A stretch of 64,000 nt of DNA from Dermacentor variabilis (lineage: Eukaryota; Arthropoda; Arachnida; Ixodida; Ixodidae): the NCBI RefSeq assembly GCF_050947875.1, contig NC_134569.1, forward strand, positions 15,973,631-16,037,630, in the 5' to 3' direction. Below, one piece after another: positions 10,686-20,880 of this stretch. Made by a program: the position numbers and the translations under genes. The first letter of the stretch is position 1. Each line of letters starts with the position of its first letter. The notes under the pieces are model-generated. The model saw only the letters and a program-made list of their open reading frames with translations. It did not search any database and had not been told where the DNA came from.

Positions 10686-11318
10686 AAGGACAAAAGAAAT
10701 TCACCAACAATTACCGTACTCCCTAATGCAAAACTTGAGCGCAGCTCTACACGTGTTTTCATTTTGCGATATATTGGCTGGCGCGGAAAATCTGTTTCGT
10801 GCAACCGGTTGCAAACGGAGCTAAGTGTGGCGCGACTGTCTCGCTGATCGGAAGATCGCGAGAGGCAGCGCGTGGTTGACGAGTGGGTGCGATTCACAGC
10901 AGCCGCCGCAGACAGACCTCTGCTCATGCAGTGCTTTGGTGAACAGACGACGTGTAGAGTGCCTCGATGCGCGCGCCCACGTGAACGGAATGGAGGCGAG
11001 CGAGCGCACCGAGGCGCTCTACTCTGGCACCATCTCGTAGCCATCGTCGCCATAGACCATCTTGAGCGGGACTACGCTTTTCTTCTCGCGCTTTCGCCAT
11101 ACCCTCGTCCTCCGCTTTCTGCCTCATGGTTCCGCTGCACCCTCCTTCTCCAACGCTTTCCCCTTGCGCTCTTTCGCTCTCGCCGTCTTTCATCGTCCGC
11201 TGCTCTGCGCGTTCGCTCTCATCTTTCGCTGTGCTCGTTCGCTCGGTTACGAGGTACGACGCCGACGCTCACAGCAGGAACGGGTGCCTACGAGCTGCGC
11301 TCTAAAAAAAGTCAGAGA
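10686..11318 (+). repeat. Interspersed repeat family A, copy 1 (MITE-like)
   Basis: About 630 bp that recurs in reverse orientation at 44808-45122 and 45123-45985. Shared landmarks are caattac near one end, gagcgcagctct, ttgcgatatattggctgg, the word gatcgcgagaggcagcgcgtg, gccgccgcagacagacctc, ctcgttcgctcggttacg, and gctgcgctctaaaaaa at the other end. The ends carry inverted gagcgcag/ctgcgctc words, as in a non-autonomous DNA transposon. It encodes no protein; the open frames inside are chance frames in GC-rich sequence. It sits inside the decayed LINE. Confidence 0.7.
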
Positions 11319-11398
11319 AGAGATTGACACAGCCGGATCCATTATACAGGCATAGGCAGCGGTACAAAGTAGATAGAGAAGTTTTGAGGAAAGGATAT
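11319..11398 (+). mobile_element. LINE segment between MITE and Gypsy
   Basis: The plus frame reads YKVDREVLRKGY up to the Gypsy border. This matches the C-terminal end of the same LINE that continues after the Gypsy element at 16620. Confidence 0.45.
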
Positions 11399-11570
11399 TG
11401 TTACGCGAACGAAGGATTAACAACTGGAGGCTATTTACGAAGTATATTTACAAAGGATAATGCAGCGCTGGCCAGTTCAGCTGACAGCTCGAGAGCCAGG
11501 GAGCGTTCGTCGTCTTCGTCGGGGCGCCCGCGTGTATCGTCCACAAGAAACACGCAATATGCATGTATCG
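11399..11570 (-). repeat. Gypsy 3' LTR
   Basis: 172 bp, aligns end to end with 16448-16619 without gaps by eye. I count roughly 15-16 mismatches, about 9 percent, which implies an old insertion. Confidence 0.88.
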
Positions 11571-11605
11571 TTACCCCCGGCGGCAGAAGCACCGTCCCGG
11601 TGCGT

Positions 11606-12100
11606 CTAAATATCTGGGATAACAGGACGGTAGTATGGTTTGAGGCGTGCGACATGCACAGCGTCAGTGGAGTTCGAGGCAGATGAGGCACTGGTACTGA
11701 CTGGGGCGATTTCGTAGGTAACTGGAGTCAGGGCACGCAGCACTCGATATGGGCCTGTGTACCGAGACAGGAGTTTTTCTGACAGGCCAACGTGACGAGT
11801 ACGGGACCACAGGAGCACTAGAGATCCAGCCGAAAAGTGGACGTCTCTGTGTTGGCGATCGCACAAACGCCGTTGCTTCTCTTGCAAGGTCAGGAGGCGA
11901 GCGCGGGCAATTTCGCGTGCTTGGGCTGCCCTGGTGATGGCGTCAAGTGCATACTCGCTGGTCTCTGCCGCGGCGGATGGAAGGGATGCGTCCAGTGGCA
12001 ATGTGGGTTCTCTGCCGAACAAAAGAAAGAACGGGGAATAACCGGCAGTGTCGTGACGCGAAGAATTATATGCAAAAATGACATAGGGTAGGGCAAAGTC
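11606..12100 (-). pseudogene. Gypsy integrase C-terminal region with GPY/F module
   Basis: After a stop at about 12100, probably a mutated Trp codon, the pol frame continues FGREPTLPLDASLP, then a basic helix (AREIARARLLTLQEKQRR), then a GPY/F-type module SRYTGPYRVLRAL, and ends HVARLKPYYRPV plus a stop. The module is the chromatin- or DNA-binding tail of Gypsy integrases and would follow the DDE core directly. The first residues before the Met are also in frame, so this is one protein broken by a nonsense change, not a separate gene. Confidence 0.8.
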
Positions 12101-12948
12101 TCAATTAGTATTGTCGGACAAGACATACTTTGCAAGCATGTCTGTTAGGGTACGATGCAGACGCTCCGTGAGACCATTAGTCTGTGGATGGTAAGACGTA
12201 GTCAGCTTGTGCTTGGTTGAGCAGGACTGCAGGATGTCGGCGATGATTTTAGCAAGAAATGTCCGGTCACGGTCAGAGAGCTGTTGCTGTGGAGCGACAT
12301 GCTGCAGGATCACGTCGCGTAAAAGAAAATCGGCAACATCTGTGGCGCAGCTCGTTGGAAGGGCTCTGGTGATGGCATAGCGTGTGGCGTAATCTGTCGC
12401 CACAGCGACCCACTTGTTGCCAGATGTGGACAGAGGGAAATGGCCAAGTAAGTCCAGGCCAACGCGAAATAACGGCTCCAAAGAAATGTCGAGCGGTTGA
12501 AGGCACCCGGCAGGCAGCGTCGATGGTGTTTTTCGGCACTGGCATTTCTCACACACCGCAATGTATTTCCGGACAGAGCGGGCAAGGCCTGGCCAGAAGA
12601 AGCGTCGGCGAATCCGATCGTAGGTGCGGCAGACGCCAACGTGAGCTGCCGTTGGTAAATCATGAAGTTCTTGGAGAACAGCTGACCGGAGGTGCTTAGG
12701 AATGACGAGGAGTAGAGCAGGACCATCGGGTCGTACATTGTGCCGGTATAATACACCATCCCTGAGAACAAACAGGTGAAGGGACGAATCAGAAGACGAA
12801 GATTCCAAGCCATCAATGATGGCGCGCAAGGTGGCATATCACGGCGTTGCTCGTCGGCAACGTGTAGCAGCTGAGAAACGGAGAAAACGCAAGCATCGGC
12901 ATCGGGGTCAGGGTGGGCGGGTGGCTCGTCCACTGGGTAGCGTGACAA
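12101..12948 (-). pseudogene. Gypsy integrase (HHCC and DDE core)
   Basis: In order on the minus strand: the end of the linker, a HHCC zinc-binding region (HDLPTAAHVGVCR ... CEKCQCRK), and a DDE integrase core with Asp in VGLDLLGHFPL, Asp in QLSDRDRTF and Glu in TNGLTERLHRTL. These residues are those of Ty3/Gypsy integrases, which join the cDNA to the genome. The frame ends in a stop at about 12100. The core itself is intact by eye, but the protein is cut off before its GPY/F tail and upstream pol is frameshifted, so function is unlikely. Confidence 0.85.
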
Positions 12949-13137
12949 ACAGTCTGCGTCTTGATGTAATCGGCCCGACTTTTACGCTACTGCATAGGAA
13001 TATTCTTGAAGTCGCAGAGCCCAGCGACCAAGCCGACCGGTAGGATCCTTGAGTGAGGAAAACCAGCAGAGCGTGTGGTGGTCCGTGATGACAGAGAAGT
13101 GCGTGTCATACAAGTATGGGCGGAATTTGGAAACCGC

Positions 13138-13455
13138 TCAGACAAGAGCCAGGCATTCACGATGTGTAATTGAATAGTTGCGCTCCGCTGCTGTGAGGAG
13201 GCGGCTAGCGTAGGCAATAACACGATCTTGTTCCTGTTGGCGCTGGGCTAAGACGGCTCCGATACCGTGACCGCCGGCATTGGTACGCACCTCTGTAGGA
13301 GAGGACGGGTCGAAACGGGCCAGTGTAGGTGGCGTGGTGAGAATGTTGGTGAGCTGGGAAAACGCGGCAGTTTGAGCGGGGCCCCACGTAAACGGAATGT
13401 CCTTCTTCAAAAGCCCAGTAAGCGGTCGGTCAATTGCTGCGAAGTTTTTACCCAC
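13138..13455 (-). pseudogene. Gypsy RNase H domain, catalytic Asp changed
   Basis: Frame contains TPPTLARFDPSSPTEVRTNAGG, AVLAQRQQEQDRVIAYASR and ERNYSITHRECLALV, the standard Gypsy RNase H. The motif normally reads TDAS; here it is TNAG, so the first catalytic Asp is Asn. A stop follows ECLALV where Trp is usual. Homologous frame resumes below it ([19 protein letters not shown], then [13 protein letters not shown]), so the domain is dead by both substitution and nonsense. Confidence 0.85.
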
Positions 13456-13518
13456 GTAAACGGCATGTCCTTCTTCAAAAGCTCAGTAAACGGTCGGTCA
13501 ATTGCTGCGAAGTCCTTA
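13383..13518 (-). repeat. 68-bp tandem duplication inside Gypsy pol
   Basis: 13383-13450 and 13451-13518 are two copies of the same 68-bp unit (start cccacgtaaacgg, end gctgcgaag plus a few bases), differing at a handful of positions. The unit encodes DFAAIDRP...LLKKD...PFTW, which is therefore present twice. As 68 is not a multiple of three, it shifts the pol frame. Confidence 0.95.
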
Positions 13519-13658
13519 ACGTGGCGTCGGAAGTAGGAGCATAGTCCTACAAAACTGCGGACGTCTTTGACAGACTGAGGTACAGGAAAAGACGTGACAG
13601 CACGAATTTTCTTCGGGTCTGGTTGAATAGCGGAAGCGACGACGAGGTGGCCCGGCAC
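13407..13658 (-). pseudogene. Gypsy RT thumb/connection segment
   Basis: Minus frame reads PGHLVVASAIQPDPKKIRAV, then SVKDVRSFVGLCSYFRRHVKDFAAIDRP, the region between the Gypsy RT active site and RNase H. It runs into the 68-bp duplication and then stops. It is in a different frame from the RT core at 13759-15072. Confidence 0.8.
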
Positions 13659-13758
13659 TGTAATCTGCCGACGACCGAAGTGAAACTTCGATTAATTTAG
13701 TTGCAGCCCAGCCTCGCGGAAGACTTGAAAAACAGCTGATAAGCGCCCAAGGTGTGTC

Positions 13759-15110
13759 TCAAATGTAGGTGAATATACGAGAACGGTCGTCTAGGTAGCA
13801 AAGGCATGTTGACCATTTGAACCCTTGGAGCAAAAAGTCCATCATACGCTCGAACTTTGCTGGGGCGTTGCATAGACCGTATGGCATAACTTTGAATTGA
13901 TATATACCATCAGAGGTGACGAACACGGTCTTCTCTTGGTCCTTTTCATCCACAGAAATTTGCCAATAACCAGACCGAAGGTCTGTTGATGAAAAGTATT
14001 TGGCACCGCGGAAACAGTCGAGGGCGTCATCAATGCGAGGCAAGGTGTAAACGTCTTTCTTGGTAATGCGGTTTAGATGACAATAATCTACGCAGAAACG
14101 CCATGTGCCATCTTTCTTTTTAACAAGTATCACGGGCGACGCCCAAGGGCTCGACGAAGGTTCAACCATACCTTTGGCAAGCATCTTGTTGACTTCATCT
14201 TGAATAACCTTGTACTCTGAAGCAGAAACTCGATATGGCCGGCGATGAATAGGACTGACATCACCAGTGTGATGCTTAACAATTGAAGTCTGGCCTAATT
14301 GGCGATTGTTGAGGTCGAAGATGTCGTGGTAGGAAACCAAAAGGCGACACAGAGCTGCTCCTTGTTTAGGCAAGAGGCCCGCAGCAATCATAGGACGAAA
14401 TGTATCGTAAGGGTAAATAGCATCCTGTGGACATGATGAAGAATCTGAGCAGACGTCTACTGAAAAAGTCGTGAAGTGGTCATCTCCTATAACACACAGC
14501 GTTGCAACCGATATGCCTTCAGGTAGAACTTCCTTTGTCATGCCAAACTTGACGACAGGGAGGCATGTCCGGTTATCGGCGACCTTGACGACGGAGTGGG
14601 GCACTGTGATATTGCGCATCAAAAGGACATCACGAACAGGTGTGGCGACGTAATCAACATCGGGCGCAGGAAAAGATGACAGCAAATCGACGAAAGTCAG
14701 GGCTTTAGGCGGCAGGTGGACGAAGGCGGTCGTACTAAAATTGTTCGGCATTTCGGCACGAATATGCGCGAGTAGAGGAAGTTCGAGACAAAGGGTACCG
14801 GCACAACAGTCGATCAAAGATGAATGCGCCGTAAAAAATGTCGATTCCGAGGTTAGGTCATGGGGACAATTGGTCAGCACTGTAAAAAGGGCAGGAACGT
14901 GGCGGTCGGCGATACTGATACGGGAAGTACACATTCCAGTGACTTCAACAGTGCTACCATCGGCCACGCGCACGGATCGAGTAGTAAAAGGCGTGAGAAC
15001 CTTCTTCAGTCGACGATGGAGGTTACAACTCATTATGAATACCTGGGCTCCAGCATCTATTAACGCCGTCAAAGGGACACCGTCGACATGAACGTCAAGT
15101 AAGTTCTGAT
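13759..15110 (-). pseudogene. Gypsy protease and reverse transcriptase core
   Basis: The minus frame starts with an aspartic protease (PLTALIDAGAQVFIM; the family motif is usually D-T/S-G, here D-A-G), followed by about 200 residues of linker, then the RT with INDEL-free motifs: KGMVEPSSSPWASPVILVKK, GTWRFCVDYCHLN, STDLRSGYWQI, PYGLCNAPAKFERMMD and the catalytic CYLDD near 13790. The frame is lost just after YLDD. The protein would mature Gag-Pol and copy the element RNA. The D-A-G protease and downstream frameshift make it non-functional. It lies in a different frame from gag, which suggests frameshift expression originally. Confidence 0.88.
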
Positions 15111-15158
15111 TCGTTGAGCGTCAGTGGAGGATTTCGACACGACGAAGATAATGCAGCA

Positions 15159-16438
15159 CTACCTCCAGGAGCTGCATGGTCTAGTTTTCCGTCCGGGAGG
15201 GTCCATAATTGAGCGGCGACGAATAGCGGCGTGGCTAGGGCGACGGTGACCGACGGCGTTGAGGTGACGGCGAATGAGCATAACGACTGTCATCGACGAA
15301 TACGCCTGACGTAGGAGGCATACGGCGAGGTGAGAACGGCGCGGGTTGGCATATGGGCGAGGAGACGGGGAAAAGGAACTCGAATACGGTGACGTCCAGG
15401 AGGTGCGGCAGTGGCGAGCGACATGGCCATTGCCGAGGCAATGGAAGCAAATTAGCTTGTCGTCCGGAGTTCTCCACTCGGTAGGGTTGCGGTATCTGGA
15501 AGGGGAATACAAATCGCTGTGAGGCGGAGCTGTCGGCACCGGTCGGGAGTCAGGTCGGGAGACGGAGCAGGCAGCAGGAAAACCGAGGTTAGCACATTCT
15601 TGCCACACCACTGCCTGAATGAGAGAGATCACTGGGGCCGGTTGGTCAAAGGTGGGGTCAAGTGGGCGTGGATGGAGCGGCGCAGGACTTGTAGCCTCGA
15701 GCTCGCGGAGAACAACACGTGTGACGTGCTCATGTAGGGGTGGTGAAGCGGTCAGGTCGACGCAAGACGACGTCGTAGCCGTGTTAGGGAGCCGGGAGAA
15801 CTGTGGAATGACGCGACAGCTTTTGGCGAGCTCAAATCGGCGGCATTCCTTGACAATGACGTCGATGGTGGACACATTGTTGAATACCAACAAGTTGAAC
15901 GCGTCGTCCGGGATCCCTTTGAGTACGTGGCCGACTTTGTCAACCTCAGCCATTTGGTCGTTGGCTTTCCGGCAAAGAGGGAGCACGTCTTGTATGTACG
16001 AGGCATACGATTCAGTAGAAGACTGAGATCGGGTAGCAAGCTCTTTTCTATAGTAGCCAGCTGCCGACCTGTGGGATTGCCAAAGAGGCCGCTGAGCTTC
16101 TCCTTGAAAGCATCCCAGCTAAAGATCTCGTCCTCGTGTGTCCGGAAGCAGACATGAGGAGTTCCGCGCAAGTAGAATAGGACATTCGCTAGCATAATGG
16201 TAGGGTCGCAGCGGTTGTTTTGGCTAACACGCTCATACAGGTTGAGCCAGTCCTCAACGTCGACATTATCTTGGCCGGAGAATATGCCAGGATCGCGGGA
16301 GTTGGTAACCGTACCGTACGTTGTTGGCGGGGTTGCAGGAGTAGAAGCAGACGAGGTGTCGTCACCGGGAGCCATGGCGGAAATCAGGACGGTGCGACCG
16401 CTGCGGAGCTCCGTGGCGAGGACAGGGAACAGTACCAT
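15159..16438 (-). pseudogene. Gypsy gag (capsid and nucleocapsid), frameshifted
   Basis: Two minus frames (15752-16438, then 15159-15986) form one gag. The N-terminal part has the capsid-like stretch GIFSGQDNVDVEDWLNLYERV and WDAFKEKLSGLFG typical of Gypsy gag; the second frame continues with GIPDDAFNLLVF and ends in a single zinc knuckle CFHCLGNGHVARHC (CX2CX4HX4C) near 15405-15450. A frameshift lies near 16000. The protein would package the element RNA. Confidence 0.85.
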
Positions 16439-16447
16439 CCACCAAAA

Positions 16448-16619
16448 TGTTACGCGAACGAAGGATTAAGAACTGGAGACTATTTACAAAGTATATTTAC
16501 AAAGGATAATGCAGCGCTGGCCAGTTCAGCTGACAACTCGAAAGCCAAGGTGCGTTCGTCGTCTTCGTCGGGGCGCCCATGTTCATCGTCCACAAGAAAG
16601 ACGCCATATGGATGTATCA
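16448..16619 (-). repeat. Gypsy 5' LTR
   Basis: 172 bp, begins TG and ends CA on the plus strand, collinear with 11399-11570. Confidence 0.88.
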
Positions 16620-16744
16620 ATATTAAGGAGATGTACGCAAGAACGCTAGAATAAAATATACCTGATTAACTCAAGCAGGCTAGGTGACTATTGGTCACCG
16701 CCCCGTTTCAAAGGGGATGCCAATAAATCATCATCATCATCATC

Positions 16745-16785
<41 letters not shown>
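16620..16785 (+). mobile_element. 3' end of the LINE interrupted by the Gypsy element
   Basis: The frame reads KEMYARTLE then a stop, followed by a short 3' UTR with two small hairpins (ggtgac/gtcacc at 16683-16699 and cccc/gggg at 16701-16716), then a CAT tail merging into about 14 AAT units. It is the natural continuation of 11319-11398 once the Gypsy insertion is removed. Confidence 0.6.
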
Positions 16786-18830
16786 CTAATTTTGCCGCAC
16801 CGCTGTATGTGAAAGTACGCAGGCGCAGGCGTCGCGAGCAATGAAACTGTTTTTACGTCTCGGACGTTTGAGAAACAGCTTCACGTCATAGTGTCATACA
16901 TTAGAGAGATGTTAAACCACGCCGAGTGGTATAGGTCGCTTAAAACAAACTGTTAGCGCTGATTTGCGCAGGCAGCGCGTGACCGCAGACGCCACTGCTA
17001 AAAAGGACCGATGGTTATTCGCTTGTACCTTGTGTCTTTATTTCGAATATTTATAGTAGCTTGTATCCGTGTAGTATACAATTGCAAGGTATACTTGTCC
17101 AGCCCTGGCTTCGAAACAATAGGCGCAGGAGCGTTCGTGTTCACTTGATTTTCTGGGCTCAATCCCAGCATCGCCATTCAATCCCGCGTAATTGTTTTCA
17201 TTGTGCATTCTAACCTTGAATCGTTATTTGCTCGGATTCCACTTTATAGCTGATTTTTATACTGTTCTTTAGGTGGCTAAACAATATTTAAATAACTGCG
17301 TGCTGATCGCGTGCTACCTAGCAATTACATCTCTTGCGTAAAATAACTTTGTCCATAAGCTCGATGCTACGCACATTGATGTGTATGCCAAATACCGTTT
17401 CTTTTTCTTTTTCTTTTGTACACGCGGGTCGCTTACGATCGGCGAATAGCGTCAGTCGTGTAGAAACCGCACGCCCTCTAGTAATCTTTCAGCTCCACAC
17501 AGCCTGGTACACTCATTTTCGTGTGCAAGGCTTAAAATGCCCTTAAAAACACAAACATCCTCTCAACGCCAGAAAAATTGGGAGAATCGACGACCTTATA
17601 CAGAGCAGCGAAAGCTTGCGAGCGCTTCTATGTGCCAGCTGCCCAGTAAAAACACGTCGTCCGTAGGACATCCGAATCATGTCCCAATATACGTGCACCG
17701 CTTAGGAAACAAATAGGACATCCACCGAACGTTCAATTTCGAATATCTTACGACGGGCGTCCCAAGGACATCGCACATGGACCTGTTTCGGATATCCTAC
17801 TGAGGATGTCAAAGGTTATCCCACATGCAGCTTTTTTTTGGTATACAAGTGAGTATTTGTCCTCCAAGAGGCTTTTTCTTTCGGTTTTCTCGCAACAGAA
17901 TTATGTGTTCTCCCATGTTCGAATTACAAACGGAAGCCATCATGTCTGCAGCTCGTGTGTACGTCGTACTTCGCAAATTTTACGGCGCAATTTAGTGTGA
18001 AATGTTCAGTTTGTTCAATGAGACACTTGCGCGTTTTGGAAGGCGTAGAAGAATCAGCAGTATACTGCACCACTGCTCGCGTGCGTGCGCATGCAACGTG
18101 CGCACATGACGTGTCTGTCCTTGATGCATAGGTGCCCTGCCCGTTGGATACGTCACATCGTGGACGTAATACGCAAACACTGGGCAAATTGCCCTGACAT
18201 TTCCGTAAAATGTACGCAGCACTTCTCCATGATGTCCCTCGCGGACATGCAAGGATGTCGGCTGGACGCGGAAAGGGCGGTCGAACGATTGTGTGAGGGA
18301 CCTCCGCGGAACGTATTCGACACATCCCTAGGGTATCCATGTTCTGGCAGTGGATCCATAAGATATCCGCAGGACGTCATTGTTGTCACTGGGTGGCGAC
18401 TTCCGAAGAAACTCGAGCGGTGCAGAGGCGCGCTCACGCCACTTGTTCGGCCACCTCTCCTATTCTACCACCACCGTCATAGACCACAGTGCACGGGGTG
18501 CGGTTCAGGATACTATGAAAATTCATAGAAAAATGATTTTTTTCCTTCCTCCGTCATAAAATTCCGCATTACTGTCTAGTTCGCCATTCTGTCGCAGCTC
18601 TGATTTGCAGACAGAGCAGTTATGCGGTCTACGATTAGTTAAAAACACAAGCAAAGCGAAATTTGATAATACGGTGCGGAATGTTAATGCCAACGCTATC
18701 TTCGATTTATCAGTAGGTATAATCAGACGCCGCATCGCGTCGTGCGTTCGGCCGCTTCCCTCTGAGGTGACACCGTGCATGCATTACCTATAGCATATCA
18801 TTCTGTGGCAATTATTTACATGGGGATTAC
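16786..18830. other. Unassigned sequence with GGACATCC-rich field
   Basis: No gene accepted. Between about 17660 and 18410 variants of ggacatcc and its complement ggatgtcc/gatatcc occur roughly a dozen times in both orientations, which suggests a degenerate repeat. The open frames over it are a by-product. This interval lies downstream of the GT31-like exon and should hold its next exons if the gene is intact, but I could not find them. Confidence 0.4.
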
Positions 18831-19406
18831 CTTGAAGGGCTCTACCAACTCTGCGTCATCCATGGTCAAGACATGCCTGACGGCCAAACAGTTTTCGGAC
18901 ACCCATCGCATGCCGGCGATCCACCGATCCGACGAACTCACGTTGGTGTCCTCCAGAAAGATGAAGTCCCCCGCGGCTACCGCCTCCATGTCTAGCCACG
19001 GGTCCAGCTCATTGCCGCCTTTCTCCCGTCCAGAAATGAACAGGCCGGCCCATTTGAAGCGCCGGAAGGCCGCCTCCTCGAAGAGCGTGTCCCGCAGTGT
19101 CACGCGCCGGTGCCACTGGCGCGGACCGCTGTGCACCAAGACGAGTGCGTCGACACCTTGGCGGCATCGCTGGCTCACCGCCCAGCCGTCGCCACGCGTC
19201 CGCTCGCCGCTCGGTGACACCTCGCGAAAGGCGCCTTTCCAGTGACTCCGGTGGTACTCGGCTTTGGGACACAGCGGCTCGGAAAGCGATAGCATCAGGC
19301 GCACGACGACGCTGGCAGTCGCGACCGCGAATACCACCTTGAGCGCTCGAGTGAACATGGCCGCGCACGTAAAGACGAAGAAGACGCTCGGCTTCGACGA
19401 GGCCAA
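18831..19406 (-). CDS. GT31 beta-1,3-galactosyltransferase-like protein, 5' exon
   Basis: 192 codons from the first Met; an internal Met at residue 17 is an alternative start just before a hydrophobic segment (residues 18-40) that fits a type II signal anchor. After a stem comes a GT31 catalytic start: VDALVLVHSGPRQWHRRVTLRDTLFEE (the family's SAP...RR..IR.TW block), WAGLFISGREKG (VFLLG block), LDMEAVAAGDFIFLEDTNVS (E...Y.DII..DF.D.Y block), GMRWVSENC, and LTMDDAELVEPF at the DxD position. GT31 enzymes are Golgi enzymes that add galactose or GlcNAc in beta-1,3 linkage from UDP-sugars. Oddity: residues 183-185 are D-D-A where the metal-binding motif is normally D-D-D, so activity is doubtful. 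The exon ends in phase 0 at a strong donor (aag|gtaatc, 18831/18830). Downstream exons were not found. Confidence 0.72.
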
Positions 19407-20189
19407 GCGAGGTCACTAGCCATGTTTCGAGGCGACAACGACAACCAAGCAAGGTGACGATGATGGACCTCTTTTATGACTCGTACCCACTGAGGGGGAT
19501 AGGCCACAATCGGCCGGCTGGAGGTAGCTCAAGAAAATACTTGTTTGAAAAGTATAAACGCAAAGCAAAAGAAAAAACAAAATACTAAAGTAACTAGACT
19601 ATTATGCGAGCGAGCAGTCAAACTAACTGCAGAGAAAATTTAAAGGGATGTTATAATCAAGAAGAGAATAAAAACAATGTCACGAAAGAATTTGGAGGAC
19701 GAATTGCAGTGAAATCAATGCTGATCTGGTAGGTAGAATACAGCTACAATAATTAGCAGAGCAATCGTTTCGTTTCACTTAAAAAATCAAGCACTGCGCA
19801 ACAAACTTCTTTGTGACTATAGCCTCTTTCTTTATTTATTGATTTATTTAGTATTTATTTTATTATTTAGTATTTACTTAGTATTCATTTATTATTCATT
19901 TATTTTATCATTTAGTGCAGAGGCCCCAAATGATAATATTATCGGTACATCTAATCATAACCTAATTTCACAGAGTGGTGCTCCGAGTGATATCTTTCTC
20001 TGGTGTGAATATCGTCGGCACGATATAAAGTGGTGGACTGTCGAGCATTTCGTTACGTTTCGTTTTTCCTTCTTAGATGGCGCATACCCAGCACGACGAA
20101 TTGGCCAAAATGAAGATGGTATCAGGAAAAAAGAAAGTAATTTATTACTAAAATCAACAAAAGGTTATTAAGAAGAAATAAATTAAACA
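19407..20189. other. Upstream region of the GT31-like exon, then AT-rich sequence
   Basis: No TATA box or other promoter element stands out. 19830-19915 is a low-complexity ATTTA/TTATT tract. No gene recognised. Confidence 0.4.
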
Positions 20190-20345
20190 TATTTGATCAA
20201 GAACTTATTAAGAAAATTTACCCTGAACTAACTAAAAATTCATCCACGACTGAGCAAGCATCCCTACGGTAGTGACCCTGAGAGGAGACTCCCAGAGAAA
20301 GAATGTCCGGAATGGAAAAAAATTATCTGACGTTGTCTAAACCGT
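20190..20345. repeat. Repeat shared with 51020-51183
   Basis: Two diverged copies in the same orientation share the words attcatccacgactgagcaa / attcctccacggctgagcaa, catccct..ggtagt, gagagga and gtctaaaccgtgatc / ggctaaaccttgatt. Family unknown; it is not coding. Confidence 0.65.
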
Positions 20346-20479
20346 GATCCCAGAATGTTTTCCCTTAAAAAGGAACGGCGACCGAATGTGAAAAGGTGAT
20401 CCACGGATTGCGCAGAAGGCAAAGAGCGCCAGGCCAGACCTGCGACGATAAAAATCTAAAGCAGCTATCCCCCTGACAA

Positions 20480-20880
20480 CGTAATCATGTAAAAATTACT
20501 TTAGTTTTTCTGGTGTCAAAGAACTTTTTGTGCCAAGATAATAGAAAGTGTCGATACTCTGAGAAATTAGCTATAGCAGGGTTCCAAAATATTTGAATAA
20601 TTGCGTCTCTCTTGAATCTAGCAGCAGCTATAGGCAACCTGACGTATAGGCGCATTAATAGAACGGGGCCACTGAGGGTCGCTCTCGCCACGGAGGAAGT
20701 CAGCCATTCGGTTTATAAATAATTCCTTATGGCCAGGCATCCAAACCAGTCTAATTAAATATATGTGGGCAGGCACTAACAAAACAAATATATTTGAAAG
20801 GCGAGTACCACTATTTGCTGAGAGCGATGGACGTGAGGATAAAAAATCGGTTATTGCGGCAGCCGTCGATATAGTGATGA
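20480..20880 (-). pseudogene. I-type LINE fragment (RNase H region)
   Basis: The minus frames read LLVPAHIYLIRLVWMPGHKELFINRMAD and then, after a frameshift, ATLSGPVLLMRL...AARFKRDAI...YRHFLLSWHKK. They are collinear with 28070-28330 of the larger LINE in this window (LLVPAHVQCVHLIWVPGHKG, ASLSGPVLP, YKHLAFPWHIE). A truncated, decayed relative of that element. Confidence 0.7.

Larger units (their letters stand above)
11399..16619 (-). mobile_element. Ty3/Gypsy LTR retrotransposon, complete but inactive
   Basis: A 5.2-kb element in minus orientation: 5' LTR 16448-16619, gag, pol in the order protease, RT, RNase H, integrase, and 3' LTR 11399-11570. Both LTRs start TGTTACGCGAACGAAGG; on the plus strand the outer copy ends in CA. 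ATAT flanks both sides (11395-11398 and 16620-16623), an apparent 4-bp target duplication. Just inside the 5' LTR the minus strand reads ttttggtggat, a possible primer-binding site beginning TGG. Just before the 3' LTR it reads cgggggtaa, a short purine tract. No envelope frame is present. Frameshifts, stops and a 68-bp tandem duplication show it is dead. Confidence 0.9.

Noticed and set aside
10872..11327. Plus frame inside repeat A and its overlapping minus frame
   Set aside because: The repeat occurs three times and the frames are not kept in the other copies.
11399..16619. Endogenous retrovirus with envelope gene
   Set aside because: No envelope-like frame lies between integrase and the 3' LTR; it is a Gypsy retrotransposon.
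18085..18528. Plus and minus frames near the GT31-like exon as its continuation
   Set aside because: The minus frame shows none of the later GT31 blocks and crosses the GGACATCC field.
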